Shown here: positions 36,401-45,293 of the stretch, piece after piece
Numbering within the stretch: the stretch's first letter is position 1
Layout: each line of letters starts with the position of its first letter
Assembly (NCBI RefSeq): GCF_003651245.1
Contig: NZ_RAPE01000001.1
Coordinates: 930,001-994,000, forward strand
Source of the DNA: Roseovarius spongiae
GTDB taxonomy: Bacteria > Pseudomonadota > Alphaproteobacteria > Rhodobacterales > Rhodobacteraceae
Direction of reading: 5' to 3'
DNA length: 64,000 bases
Notes under the pieces: generated by a model
Seen by the model: the letters and a program-made list of their open reading frames with translations, nothing else
What the model was told of the DNA's origin: nothing
Databases searched by the model: none
Position numbers and translations under genes: made by a program

Positions 36401-39400
36401 GACGGCTGGTCCGACCGGCTCTTTGGCGGGGCCGGGTATGACCGGCTGTTCCTCGATCACGGCGGCGATTACGGCGGGCTCAGGACCGGCTATTTCGACG
36501 CGGGCGACGCGGCGGTCGGCAGCCAGGCCTATTTCAGCGCCGCCGACACGGTGGCCAAGCTCTTCGAGGCGACCGCGCTCGAGGTCGACCCGGCGGCGGT
36601 GACGACCTCCTACAATTTCGCGGGCATCTCCGGCGGGCTCAACTTCACCCCGACACAGGGAATCGAGGAGGTGTCGATCCGCGGCGGCGCAAATCACGAC
36701 GATCTCTTTGTCTGGGGCAAGGCGCAGTATTACATCGGCGGCGAATCCGCCGGCGACGCCGACGTGCTGGCCGCCGATTTCTCGGCCCGGCAAAGCCAGA
36801 TGCGGTTCCAGATCACGGATGACGACACGACCGGCGGGCAGGTGGTGTTCGGCACGATGCTGCATGGCATCGACCGGATGGTGCTGCGCGGCACGCAGGG
36901 GGGCGATCTGCTGACCGGCGGGATGCACGACGATTACATCGACGGGCAGGGCGGCAACGACATCATCAACGGTGGCGGCGGCGACGACACCGTTCTGGGC
37001 GGCGCGGGGAGCGACAAGTTCTACTGGGAGGGGCAGGGCTACCTCGAACTCGACGGCGGTGCGGACCGCGACGAATTGCTGATCGCGGGCGCGTCGGACG
37101 CGCTGCAATTCGCGGGCTACGACGCAGGCGGCGACTATGTCTTCCAGGTGGCGGCGAAATACCTGACCTCCGGCGTGGGGGCCGTGACGCAGGTGCTGGA
37201 CCAGATGCATACGGTCGCGTTTCTCGAATACAACACCAACGGCGATCTCGCCTCGACCGAGAACAACGCCGTGCGGTTCACCGATATCGAGGAGGTCGAC
37301 GTCGCCGGGAGCGACGAACATAACGATGTCGTGGTGTTTCAGAACTCCATCGCCTATGTCGGCGGGGATCGCGCGGACGGCAGCGACGCCGACCTGTTCC
37401 TCGGCGATTTCAGCGCCGAGACGGGCGATTTGTTCTTCGACGGGTTCAGCCAGCGCGGCGTCGGCTATGACATCGGGCAGGGCACGCTGCTGTCGGGGTT
37501 CGAATCATTCGTGCTAAGGCTCGGCTCGGGCAATGACGTGGTGCGGGCCAATGGCGGCTTCAGCATCGTCGATGGCGGGGCGGGCAACGACCGGTTCTAC
37601 AACGAATCCTACAACGGCCAGTTCAACGGCGAGGACGGCGACGACATCTACGAGTTCGGCGGCGGCAACGGCGCGTTCGACGGCGGCGCCGGCGCCGACA
37701 CGCTGGCCGTTTCGGCCGGGCCCTACGCGCTGTCGATCAGCTTCAACCTCGGCGCGGGCGGCGGCGCGCAGGCCGGCCCCTTCGACGCCGCGGAATACGA
37801 CAGCTATTCCAAGTACGAGATGTTCTTCGACCCGGGCGCCTATTTCGCCTCCGGCGCGCTCTACAGCTACGAGATCGGCCTGATCGGAACCGGCTCCTCC
37901 AGCGGGATCGAATTCCTCGACACCGAGGAGGTCCAGATCATCGGCTCGGACCTGGACGACGTGCTGATCGGCGGGCCCGAGCGCGGCGTGCTCTACGGCG
38001 AGGCCGGCGACGACCTGCTGGTGAGCTTCGGCGGCAACGACTTCATGGCCGGCGGCGCGGGCATGGACCGTTACGTCTTTTCCCACGGTTTCGGCAGTGA
38101 CGTCATCCACGGCGAGCGCGACGCGAACACGCGGCTGGTCTTCGCCGACGGCGTCCTCATGTCCGAGCTCGCCTTCGTCGCCGACGGCGCGGACCTGCTG
38201 GTCGGGCTGGGAACGAATGAGCTGCGGATCATCGACTACTACGCCGACTCGATCGACGGCCGGGCCTTCACCGTCGAGACGAGCGACGCCACCTTCGGGA
38301 TCACCACCACCAGCCCGGGCGCCACGCTGATCCGGGCCAATCCGGGCCTCTCCGCGTTCGGAACCGACGCCAACGACCGCTTCGAGGCGCGCAGCGGGGG
38401 CGACGACCTCTACCGCGGCGGCGACGGCGACGATTTCTTCTACGCGAGCTACGGGCGCGACGTCTATGTGGGTGGAATCGGGCTCGATACCGTGTCCTAC
38501 GTGCGCGCGGGCGGCGCGATCCAGCTGGATCTCTCGGTGTTCGAGGCCGCCGGGGACATGGCCCATGACGACATTTTCGTGTCGATCGAGAATTTCGTCG
38601 GCGCCATGCATGACGACACGATGATCGGTGACCGGCTGTCCAACTCGCTGGCAGGGGCCGGGGGCGACGACACGCTCGACGGCAAGGCGGGCGATGATTT
38701 CCTGTCCGGCGGCAGTGGCGATGACGACCTGAGCGGCGGCGCGGGGTTCGACCGGCTCTACGGCGAGGAAGGAAACGACACGCTGCGCGGCGGCGACGAC
38801 AGCGACGTGGTTGACGGGGGCGCGGGCGACGACAGCCTCGAGGGCGGCGCGGCGGACGACATCCTGGCCGGCGGCGCGGGCAACGATACGGCGCAGGGCG
38901 ACGCCGGCGACGACGTCTTCGCCTATACCGGCGGGTTCGACGCCTATGACGGCGGCGCCGATACCGACTGGGCCGACTTCTCGCGCTTTGGCGCGGCGGT
39001 GTGGGTGAACCTCGTGTCGGCCGGCACGGACGCATGGACGCGCGACAACGACACGGTGACCACCGGAACCTGGCGCGAGATCGCCGTGCTCGACGGGATC
39101 GAGAACCTGCGCGGCAGCGATTTCGACGACGACCTGCTGGGCGACGCGGGCGACAACGTGCTCGACGGGGGCCTGGGCGACAACCTCTATACCGGGCGGG
39201 GCGGGGCGGATATCTTTCGCGGCGGGGTCGAGTTCGACACCATCGACTACAGCCGCGAGACGGGAGGCAGCGGCATCACCTATGACGGGTCCGCGCTGAC
39301 GCCCGGCTTCGAGATGGAGATTGTCGACACCTTCGGCGATACCGACTTGGCCAATGGCATCGAGCGGGTGATCGGCACGGATCTCGACGATTACTTCGCC

Positions 39401-42400
39401 GGCGGCGACCTCGACGAGGATTTCCTGGGCGGCGGCGGCGACGACTACCTCGACGGCTGGCAGGGCGACGACACGCTCGAGGGCGGGGCGGGCGCCGACA
39501 CGCTGCTGGGCTATTCCGGCGACGACCTGCTGATCGGCGGCGCGGGCGATGACATGGTCGACGGCGAGGACGGCAACGACATCGTCCACGCCGGCGCGCT
39601 GGGGCGGAACACGCTGAGCGGCGGCGCCGATTTCGACACGCTGAACTATACCGGCGCGGTCGGCGCGCTCGACGTCGATCTCACGCGCGCCACCGGAGAG
39701 GTGCGGATCGATTCGGTAGCGGGCATGACCGGCACGGGCCACGTGGTCGACGATATCGACGGCTTCGAGGCGATCATCGGCAGCGGCTTCGACGACACGT
39801 TCCTCGGAGACGGCGGGGCCACAACCTTTGGCTATACCGGCGGGTTCGACATGTTCGACGGCGGCGGCGGCGCGGATTTCGTCAACTTCTCGAATTTCGG
39901 ATCGGCGGTGTGGATCGACCTCGACTACGCCGCGGGGGCGGAGGCATGGACCCGCGACGGATCGGACGTCAAATCCGGCGCGTGGCGCAGCATCGCCACC
40001 ATCGTCAACGCGCCCAACGTGGACGGCACGAATTTCGACGACGAGATCGAGGGCGACGACAACGTCAACATCATCTACGGACTCGACGGCGACGACATGA
40101 TTACCGGCCACGGCGGCGCGGACATGCTCTATGGCGGGGCCGGGAATGACGTGTTCAAGGGCAACTGGGACATTTATCTCGACGCCATCGACGGCGGCGA
40201 CGGGTTCGACACGGTGGACGTGACGCAGGCGGACGCGATCACCGCGATCGACCTGCGCAACATGACCGGAGTCGAGGCGATCCTGGCGGGGGCGTTCGAC
40301 GACGCGCTCAATGGCGACGACGGGATGAACATCCTCAACGGCGGCGGCGGGTCGGACATCATGTATGGCCACGGCGGCGCCGACATCTTCGTGCTGGACG
40401 GCGTCGTCGGCTCTATCGACTTCGTCTATGGTGGGCTTGGCTCCGACAGCGTCGACCTCAGCGAGTTCGCCCAGGCCGCGACCGTCACGCTGGAGACGCC
40501 GCTGGACTACGGTTATGTCAACACGACGATCGGCGGAGTGACCCATGAAGTGGGCGTGCTGGCCGAAAGTATCGAGAACGTCATCGGCACCGATTTCGCC
40601 GACAGCATGACCGGCAACGACGCCGACAACGCCTTTTCGGGCGGGTTCGGGAACGACACGGCCACCGGCGGGGCGGGGAGGGACAGCTTCAACTGGACCG
40701 GCGGGCGCGACATGTGGGACGGCGGCGCGGACCGCGACATCGCGAGCTTCACCTCCTCGCCCTACGCGATCTGGCTCGACCTTCGGGCTGCCGCGCCGAT
40801 GGCCTGGCATAGGAATGGTCCCGACCTGAGCGCCGGCGCCTGGGTCGAGGTGGCCGACCTTACCGATATCGAGGATGTCGCCGGGTCGGCCCATGACGAC
40901 CAGGTCTTCGGTTCGGCCTCGGCGAACCTGCTGCTCGGTTTCGACGGAGATGACGACCTCTACGGGATCGGCGGGCAGAACACCATCGAGGGCGGCGCGG
41001 GCGACGACACGCTGACCGGGGGCGTTGACGCCGACAGGCTCAGCGGCGGAACCGGCGACGATAATGTGCTCGGCGGTGGCGGCGACGACACCATCATCGG
41101 CGGCGCCGGCGACGACATCATCGAGGGCGGCGCGGATGCCGACACGGTGATCTACGACGCCTTCAGCCAGTCCTTCCGGGTCAGCGTGGACGCCGGCACG
41201 GGCGACTGGATATTCCAGCACAATGGCGCGGGCCCGGCCAACGGAACCGGCGCGGGGGGCGGGCTGACCTATACCTCGGGGAACAGCTTTCTCGACAAGG
41301 AGGTGGACTACGGGCGCGACATCCTGCGCGGCGTCGAGTTCGTGGAGTTCAAGGACGGCGTGAAGACCATCGATGAACTCATCAACCTCGCGCCCTCGGT
41401 CACCGTGTCCGATATAACCCTCTTGGGGGCAGGCGCGCAGACCAACCTTTCGGCGCTCGGATCGGTCAGCGATCCCGAGGGCGATCCGATCCTCGAGGTT
41501 GAGATCATCGACGGCGAAGGCACGGACAGCGTGATGATCGGCGGCGTGGCGGTCGATGCCTCGACCGGCGCGCGCGCGGCGTCGCTTGCCGATATCACGA
41601 TCCTGCGCGATCCGGTGGTCGGCGTACAGGATTTCGAGATCCGCGCCCGCGACGCCTCGGGCTGGGGCGAATTCAGCAAGTTCACGCTGACCTCGGGCGT
41701 GCCCAACGTGTTGCCGGTCACGACCGTAGGGGACCAGGCGAAATCCCCGCTCGAATGGACGCGGCTTGACGCGGTTCTGGGGGTTGCGGACCCGGATGGC
41801 GACGCGGTGCTGCATTACGGCCTCTGGGACGACGAGGGCGCCAACAGCTGGTGGGCCGATGGCGGTTACGTCGATGCGACAACGGGTTACTATACCTCGG
41901 ACCTGTCGGATATCTGGTTCCAGGCGGATGCGACGGCGGGCAGCCAGACGCTCTGGGTGCGCACCAATGACGGCGCCGGATGGGGAGGGTGGGACCCGTT
42001 CGACGTCGCCACGCCCAACGCGAGACCGGCGGTCGAGGTCGCCGACCAGTCCGTCGCGGCGGATGAGTGGACGAAGCTCAGCACGGTTGTGGACGTGACG
42101 GACGCGAATGGCGACGCGATCGCGCTCTACGAGGTCTGGGACGACGAGGGCGGCGACAACTGGTGGGCCGATGGCGGGATCAAGGACGCTAGCGGCGGAT
42201 ACCAGACCGCCGATCTGTCGGATATCTGGTTCAGGGGCGATGCCTCGAAGGGCGGTCAGACACTCTGGGTGCGCGCCAATGACGGCACGGACTGGGGCGA
42301 CTGGGACAGCTTCACCCTGACGACCGAGAATTCGCCCCCCGTGGTCGACATCGCGGACCAGGCGGCGGCCCCGCTCGCCTGGACGCGGCTCGACGCGGTG

Positions 42401-42643
42401 ATGAGCGCGCTGGACGCTGACGGCGACGCGATCGCGCTCTATGAGGTCTGGGACGACGAGGGGGGCGACAACTGGTGGGCCGATGGCGGGATCAGGGACG
42501 CGAACGCCGGCTACCAGACCGCCGATCTGTCGGATATCTGGTTCCGGGGCGACGCGGCGCCGGGCAGCCAGACGCTCTGGGTGCGCGCCAGTGACGGGAC
42601 CGACTGGGGCGACTGGGACAGCTTCGTGCTCGACACGATCTGA
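33464..42643 (+). CDS. Giant RTX (calcium-binding nonapeptide repeat) protein, predicted type I secreted
   Basis: 3,059-residue very acidic protein with no N-terminal signal. Residues 1 to about 650 are a beta-rich non-repeat region with an acidic calcium-loop-like stretch (EDGDGDGRLDS). RTX repeats of the GGxGxDxUx type occur in many blocks from about residue 940 to 2560, the longest near residues 1720-1830. A haemolysin-type calcium-binding-associated segment lies at about 1541-1596, and three copies of an 85-residue module (AYTGGFDAYDGG...AWTRD) are interleaved. The last 417 residues are four tandem repeats of about 104 residues with the motif DNWWADGG. RTX proteins fold outside the cell on binding Ca2+ and leave by type I secretion. 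The upstream gene encodes a HlyC-type acyltransferase. No clear hydrophobic pore domain was seen, so an adhesin or matrix protein is as likely as a toxin. AGAGGA precedes the ATG. Confidence 0.9.
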   Translation: MAKHNTTLFFETSGQNLWAPGPAIDLSVDSGDALLWNPDELTKAFSVSALGFSVDAELYLAARFGLIAWANLGTAGSWDASFGVSVNVDKPNAIAIDGTSTMMLFDFSDWEVTQSSISSEGFGTGDGNLGAGLDLVIEFEAGVRDIEFGHWFGTDDLGGFTVIDIEQRLTLIGVNLESPEFELGLTDGVTFTARLPQGADTEGQGEDGDGDGRLDSVVRGDGVSDTRFLELNADLDKLMTNLLGKIPFPPVKAAAKFLEEVVFAEHTFDISDYTGGVIPKGKFQFSFTMLDVQAGAGLVITEDTALDFSRAGASDIPDIDIKLTSDNGTPNDASDDVVAFTRLGDSALIAAPLMGVPTSLEDGVGTANITAEYSVNRARFEHGMGLGINASITITALAGKLEGAWVPPSMRISFGPLLELEIPEGGVTIELGNFFEDDFDVDGSIFNTETDVMDVFYVHQSITPSGWNPESSTAEEQIYGFFQKVYQQAEANATTYAQDGYATPQTLSVPGHTDAMNGIAEIFVWNGNFSNSLDMDVNTGTDDKVVVDVQSQSAGLTVFAGTGARDGAPLIAFDDSYQLKYNLLIALQTATQIEYELNNRFLTIGGSAEVFGADGHGDVMIHFRDDAYIYDGGAEGSEYDVFIADFTLTHGDEAVEWDMFEDIATNNGVALFEGSANGEITVREIEEIHLRTGGGDDYIKAHFRSDTLRTGGGDDIVELGGDFYTDVVVLEDGDDAALTRFPGGPTGGAPFDDYVFGGRGVDHVFAEAGDEGLCYDIMTFTGGVYSYLFGGTGIDVNATDAQFLSLTDAYYQNVQANYDTAQTSFIDAIVSGEFEHLMLINGTADAGRVLIAADVEHIANHGTYAGGDDLGLFTGGTRYDGGSGGDDRFVADFGVYETIFGDRGGAFVDLNGVGLYGDTTITNYESMWVKGTSKGDTFRGGKNDTIRGGDGDDVISGGFGDQGFDRLYGEDGDDTFHQKDGWSDRLFGGAGYDRLFLDHGGDYGGLRTGYFDAGDAAVGSQAYFSAADTVAKLFEATALEVDPAAVTTSYNFAGISGGLNFTPTQGIEEVSIRGGANHDDLFVWGKAQYYIGGESAGDADVLAADFSARQSQMRFQITDDDTTGGQVVFGTMLHGIDRMVLRGTQGGDLLTGGMHDDYIDGQGGNDIINGGGGDDTVLGGAGSDKFYWEGQGYLELDGGADRDELLIAGASDALQFAGYDAGGDYVFQVAAKYLTSGVGAVTQVLDQMHTVAFLEYNTNGDLASTENNAVRFTDIEEVDVAGSDEHNDVVVFQNSIAYVGGDRADGSDADLFLGDFSAETGDLFFDGFSQRGVGYDIGQGTLLSGFESFVLRLGSGNDVVRANGGFSIVDGGAGNDRFYNESYNGQFNGEDGDDIYEFGGGNGAFDGGAGADTLAVSAGPYALSISFNLGAGGGAQAGPFDAAEYDSYSKYEMFFDPGAYFASGALYSYEIGLIGTGSSSGIEFLDTEEVQIIGSDLDDVLIGGPERGVLYGEAGDDLLVSFGGNDFMAGGAGMDRYVFSHGFGSDVIHGERDANTRLVFADGVLMSELAFVADGADLLVGLGTNELRIIDYYADSIDGRAFTVETSDATFGITTTSPGATLIRANPGLSAFGTDANDRFEARSGGDDLYRGGDGDDFFYASYGRDVYVGGIGLDTVSYVRAGGAIQLDLSVFEAAGDMAHDDIFVSIENFVGAMHDDTMIGDRLSNSLAGAGGDDTLDGKAGDDFLSGGSGDDDLSGGAGFDRLYGEEGNDTLRGGDDSDVVDGGAGDDSLEGGAADDILAGGAGNDTAQGDAGDDVFAYTGGFDAYDGGADTDWADFSRFGAAVWVNLVSAGTDAWTRDNDTVTTGTWREIAVLDGIENLRGSDFDDDLLGDAGDNVLDGGLGDNLYTGRGGADIFRGGVEFDTIDYSRETGGSGITYDGSALTPGFEMEIVDTFGDTDLANGIERVIGTDLDDYFAGGDLDEDFLGGGGDDYLDGWQGDDTLEGGAGADTLLGYSGDDLLIGGAGDDMVDGEDGNDIVHAGALGRNTLSGGADFDTLNYTGAVGALDVDLTRATGEVRIDSVAGMTGTGHVVDDIDGFEAIIGSGFDDTFLGDGGATTFGYTGGFDMFDGGGGADFVNFSNFGSAVWIDLDYAAGAEAWTRDGSDVKSGAWRSIATIVNAPNVDGTNFDDEIEGDDNVNIIYGLDGDDMITGHGGADMLYGGAGNDVFKGNWDIYLDAIDGGDGFDTVDVTQADAITAIDLRNMTGVEAILAGAFDDALNGDDGMNILNGGGGSDIMYGHGGADIFVLDGVVGSIDFVYGGLGSDSVDLSEFAQAATVTLETPLDYGYVNTTIGGVTHEVGVLAESIENVIGTDFADSMTGNDADNAFSGGFGNDTATGGAGRDSFNWTGGRDMWDGGADRDIASFTSSPYAIWLDLRAAAPMAWHRNGPDLSAGAWVEVADLTDIEDVAGSAHDDQVFGSASANLLLGFDGDDDLYGIGGQNTIEGGAGDDTLTGGVDADRLSGGTGDDNVLGGGGDDTIIGGAGDDIIEGGADADTVIYDAFSQSFRVSVDAGTGDWIFQHNGAGPANGTGAGGGLTYTSGNSFLDKEVDYGRDILRGVEFVEFKDGVKTIDELINLAPSVTVSDITLLGAGAQTNLSALGSVSDPEGDPILEVEIIDGEGTDSVMIGGVAVDASTGARAASLADITILRDPVVGVQDFEIRARDASGWGEFSKFTLTSGVPNVLPVTTVGDQAKSPLEWTRLDAVLGVADPDGDAVLHYGLWDDEGANSWWADGGYVDATTGYYTSDLSDIWFQADATAGSQTLWVRTNDGAGWGGWDPFDVATPNARPAVEVADQSVAADEWTKLSTVVDVTDANGDAIALYEVWDDEGGDNWWADGGIKDASGGYQTADLSDIWFRGDASKGGQTLWVRANDGTDWGDWDSFTLTTENSPPVVDIADQAAAPLAWTRLDAVMSALDADGDAIALYEVWDDEGGDNWWADGGIRDANAGYQTADLSDIWFRGDAAPGSQTLWVRASDGTDWGDWDSFVLDTI
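36280..41145 (+). repeat. RTX nonapeptide repeat blocks within the giant protein
   Basis: Clusters of the GGxGxDxUx coding repeat lie at about 36289-36450, 36898-37030, 37572-37705, 37950-38083, 38391-38490, 38620-38955, 39110-39250, 39370-39640, 40030-40160, 40270-40400, 40590-40690 and 40895-41145. They are coding, calcium-binding beta-roll repeats, not a CRISPR array. Confidence 0.88.
38915..40935 (+). repeat. Three copies of an 85-residue module between RTX blocks
   Basis: Copies run from about 38915-39170, 39824-40080 and 40685-40935. They share TGG(F/R)D-x-(Y/F/W)-DGG, then (V/I)W-(V/I/L)-(N/D)L, then AW(T/H)R(D/N), then G-x-W-x-x-(I/V)A, and then an RTX block. Their starts are 909 and 861 bp apart, giving a 290-300 residue super-repeat. 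Confidence 0.8.
41393..42643 (+). repeat. Four tandem 104-residue repeats at the C-terminus of the RTX protein
   Basis: Units begin near 41393, 41714, 42026 and 42338 (321, 312, 312 and 306 bp). Units 2-4 share WT(R/K)L, WDDEG, WWADGG, DLSDIWF, QTLWVR and DWG-DWDSF-like motifs. Units 3 and 4 are nearly identical in DNA, indicating recent duplication. Unit 1 is the most diverged. Confidence 0.88.
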
Positions 42644-42713
42644 GCGCCGGGCGTCTTGCGTTTGCGCCCCTGAACGCCGACCATGATGCGGGACAAGCGA
42701 AGGGAGCCGCCGC

Positions 42714-43790
42714 ATGGGCGAGACGATGAAGGCGATGGTGCTGACCGGGCATGGCGGGCTCGACAAATATGTCTGGCGTGACGACTGGCCCAAACCCGAA
42801 CCCGGCCCGATGGAGGTGCTGATCCGCGTCGGCGCCTGCGGGCTCAACAACACGGATGTGAACACCCGCACCGGCTGGTATTCCAAGGCGGTGAGCGAGG
42901 CGACCACCGGCGGCGCCTATGACAGCGTCGGCGAGGACGACCCGACATGGGGCGGCGCGCCGATAACCTTCCCCCGCATCCAGGGAGCGGACGTGGTAGG
43001 CGAAGTCACCGCCGTGGGCGAGGGCGCGGACCCCGCCCTGATCGGCCAGAGGGTGATGACCAATGGCTGGCTGCGCGACTGGTCCGATCCAGACAACATG
43101 GACAAGACGGGGTATTTCGGCTCTGAATGCGACGGCGGCTTCGCCGAGTTCACCACGATCGACGCGCGCAACATCGCGGTCGTTTCATCGGACCTGAGCG
43201 ACGCCGAGCTTGCGACCTTCTCCTGCTCCTACACCACCGCCGAGGGGATGCTGACCCGCGCGGGCGTGACGGACGCCGACACCGTGCTCGTTCCCGGCGC
43301 CTCGGGCGGCGTGGGCGGCGCGCTGGTCCAGTTGGCCAAGCGGCGCGGCGCGCGGGTGATCGCGATGGCGTCCGAGGCCAAACACGAGGAGGTCAAGGCG
43401 CTCGGCCCCGACATGATCCTGCCGCGGGCGCCGGGCGACCTGCGCGCGGCGCTGGGCGGGGAAAAGGTGTCGGTCGTGGCCGATATCGTCGGCGGGCCCT
43501 ACTGGCCGAAGCTGATCGACATCCTCGAGCGCGGCGGGCGCTATACCTGTTCGGGCGCGATCGCCGGGCCGATGGTGACGTTCGACCTGCGCACCTTCTA
43601 CCTGCGGGACCTGACCTTTACCGGCTCGACCGTGATTGCGCCCGAGGTGTTCGAGAACGTCGTGCGCTACATCGAGCAGGGCGCGATCCGCCCGGTGCTC
43701 GCCGCCACCTATCCGCTGAGCGAACTGCGCGCGGCGCAGCAGGCCTTCATCGACAAGAAGCATACCGGCAATATCGTGGTGTCGCCGTGA
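42714..43790 (+). CDS. Zinc-type alcohol dehydrogenase / quinone oxidoreductase (MDR family)
   Basis: 358-residue medium-chain dehydrogenase/reductase: a GroES-like catalytic domain (EVLIRVGACGLNNTDVNTRTG), a Rossmann domain with VLVPGASGGVGGALVQLAKRR and a C-terminal Leu-rich end (HTGNIVVSP). The catalytic-zinc Cys is in GACGLN, so zinc-dependent alcohol oxidation or NADPH-quinone reduction is possible. GAAGGGAG precedes the start. It lies 70 bp after the RTX gene but has its own ribosome site and no functional link to it. Confidence 0.88.
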   Translation: MGETMKAMVLTGHGGLDKYVWRDDWPKPEPGPMEVLIRVGACGLNNTDVNTRTGWYSKAVSEATTGGAYDSVGEDDPTWGGAPITFPRIQGADVVGEVTAVGEGADPALIGQRVMTNGWLRDWSDPDNMDKTGYFGSECDGGFAEFTTIDARNIAVVSSDLSDAELATFSCSYTTAEGMLTRAGVTDADTVLVPGASGGVGGALVQLAKRRGARVIAMASEAKHEEVKALGPDMILPRAPGDLRAALGGEKVSVVADIVGGPYWPKLIDILERGGRYTCSGAIAGPMVTFDLRTFYLRDLTFTGSTVIAPEVFENVVRYIEQGAIRPVLAATYPLSELRAAQQAFIDKKHTGNIVVSP

Positions 43791-44044
43791 CCGCCGCCGG
43801 GGCCGCGGCGTGAAACTCGCCTGGCTCCGGTCATGCCGCCCCCGACGGCGGGCCAAGGGTCACAAGACCGTGAAGCGCGCGCGTCCCCCTGCGCGGCCTG
43901 CCAGTCCGTGCGCGACCGCGCGTCTTGGCCCCGGCGCAGGGATCGGTTATGGCAGGCGGGCGAACTGAAACAGTCACGGGAGCGGCCCGCCCGCGCTCCG
44001 CCCTCCGTGCCGGATACCGCAAGCATCGAACGGATTTTGATAGA

Positions 44045-45235
44045 ATGCCGCATTTCCCGAACCTTTCGCGTTGCCTGTCGCTGCTGACAGTCCTGCTCGC
44101 CGGCGCCGCGCCCGCGCTTGCCCAGCAACAGGGCGACATGCCGCCGCCCGCCGTCACCGTGGTCACGCTCCAAGCGCAGGACGTCGGCCTGACGACCACG
44201 CTGCCGGGCCGCGTCGTCGCCTCCGCCGAAGCCGAGGTGCGCCCGCAGGTCGCGGGCATCATCACCGAGCGGCTCTTCGACGAGGGCGGGCGCGTGGAGG
44301 CGGGCGACGTGCTCTACCGGATCGACCCGGCGAGCTATGACGCCGCCGTCGCCAAGGCCGAGGCGGCGGTCGCGCAGGCGCGCGCCCAGAGCAGGGCGGC
44401 GGCGCGCGAGGCCGAGCGGCTCCAGACCCTGTCCAGTCGCGACATCGTCAGCGAGCAGGCGCTCGATTCCGCCATCGCCGAACGCGACAGCGCCGCCGCC
44501 AGCCTCCAGGCCGCCGAGGCGCAGTTGCAGGCCGCCCGGATCGAACTGGACCGCACCGAGATCCGCGCCCGCCTTTCGGGCGAGATCGGCCGCTCGATGG
44601 TCAGCCCCGGCGCGCTCGTCACCGCGAGCCAGCAACAGCCGCTCGCGGTGATCCGCAACATCGACCCGGTCTACGTGGACGTGACCCAGTCGGCGGCGGA
44701 ACTGCTGGACTGGCGGCGCGGTCATGTGGACGCGCTCTCGGAATCCGGCGGCCCGCGCGAGGTGACCCTGACCCTCGCCGATGGCAGCGCGTTCGGCCAC
44801 ACCGGCAAGCTGACGGCGGCCGAACCGGTGGTTGATCCGCTCACCGGGGTGGTGGTGCTGCGCATGGAATTCGCCAATCCCGACAAGCTCTTGCTGCCCG
44901 GAATGTATGTGCAGGCCGAGATGCCCAGCGGCGTCGCGAAAGACGCCTTCGTCGTGCCGCAGGAGGGCGTCAGCCGCGACCGGCGCGGCCAGCCGACCGC
45001 GCTTGTCGTCGGCGATGACGGCACCGTCGAGCAGCGCACCCTGACCGTCCTGCAGGATCAGGACCAGTCCTGGATCGTGAAGGACGGGCTGAACGATGGC
45101 GACCGCGTCGTCGTCAAGGGGCTGCAAAAGGCCGCGCCGGGCGCCAAGGTGTCCCCGCAGGAACGCGAGGAAGCGGCGGACGAGGCGCCCGCAGACTCCA
45201 CCGCCGCCGCCGACGCCGAGAAACCGGCGGAATAG
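44045..45235 (+). CDS. RND efflux periplasmic adaptor (AcrA/MexA type)
   Basis: 396-residue membrane-fusion protein: a signal peptide (LSLLTVLLAGAAPALAQ), a first lipoyl half (VRPQVAGIITERLFDEGGRV), a coiled-coil hairpin (about residues 100-165), the second lipoyl half (IRARLSGEIGRSMVSPGALV), then beta-barrel and membrane-proximal domains. It connects an RND pump to an outer-membrane channel. Unlike classical AcrA, there is no lipobox Cys, so it would be cleaved by signal peptidase I and not lipid-anchored. The permease follows 58 bp downstream. No TolC-like channel or TetR repressor gene is adjacent. Confidence 0.9.
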   Translation: MPHFPNLSRCLSLLTVLLAGAAPALAQQQGDMPPPAVTVVTLQAQDVGLTTTLPGRVVASAEAEVRPQVAGIITERLFDEGGRVEAGDVLYRIDPASYDAAVAKAEAAVAQARAQSRAAAREAERLQTLSSRDIVSEQALDSAIAERDSAAASLQAAEAQLQAARIELDRTEIRARLSGEIGRSMVSPGALVTASQQQPLAVIRNIDPVYVDVTQSAAELLDWRRGHVDALSESGGPREVTLTLADGSAFGHTGKLTAAEPVVDPLTGVVVLRMEFANPDKLLLPGMYVQAEMPSGVAKDAFVVPQEGVSRDRRGQPTALVVGDDGTVEQRTLTVLQDQDQSWIVKDGLNDGDRVVVKGLQKAAPGAKVSPQEREEAADEAPADSTAAADAEKPAE

Positions 45236-45293
45236 CCGCGTGATAATCCTGATCCCCGCATCCCCGCCACGTCACTGACCGGAGCGCCCAAGC

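Noticed and set aside
34688..37321. An 877-codon minus-strand open frame, also opposite the RTX gene
   Set aside because: Same cause: an antisense shadow with a biased Val/Ala/Arg/His composition and no domain.
36280..41145. Regular short repeats that might suggest a CRISPR array
   Set aside because: They are in-frame coding repeats for calcium-binding nonapeptides, variable in sequence, without unique spacers of constant length.
37514..42907. A 1,797-codon open frame on the minus strand opposite the RTX gene
   Set aside because: GC-rich repeated GGxGxD codons leave the antisense frame free of stops. It has no ribosome site or recognisable domain, and the plus strand encodes obvious RTX repeats.
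43833..44087. An 84-codon plus-strand open frame upstream of the efflux adaptor
   Set aside because: Composition is that of random GC-rich sequence, and it overlaps the adaptor's signal peptide coding region in another frame.
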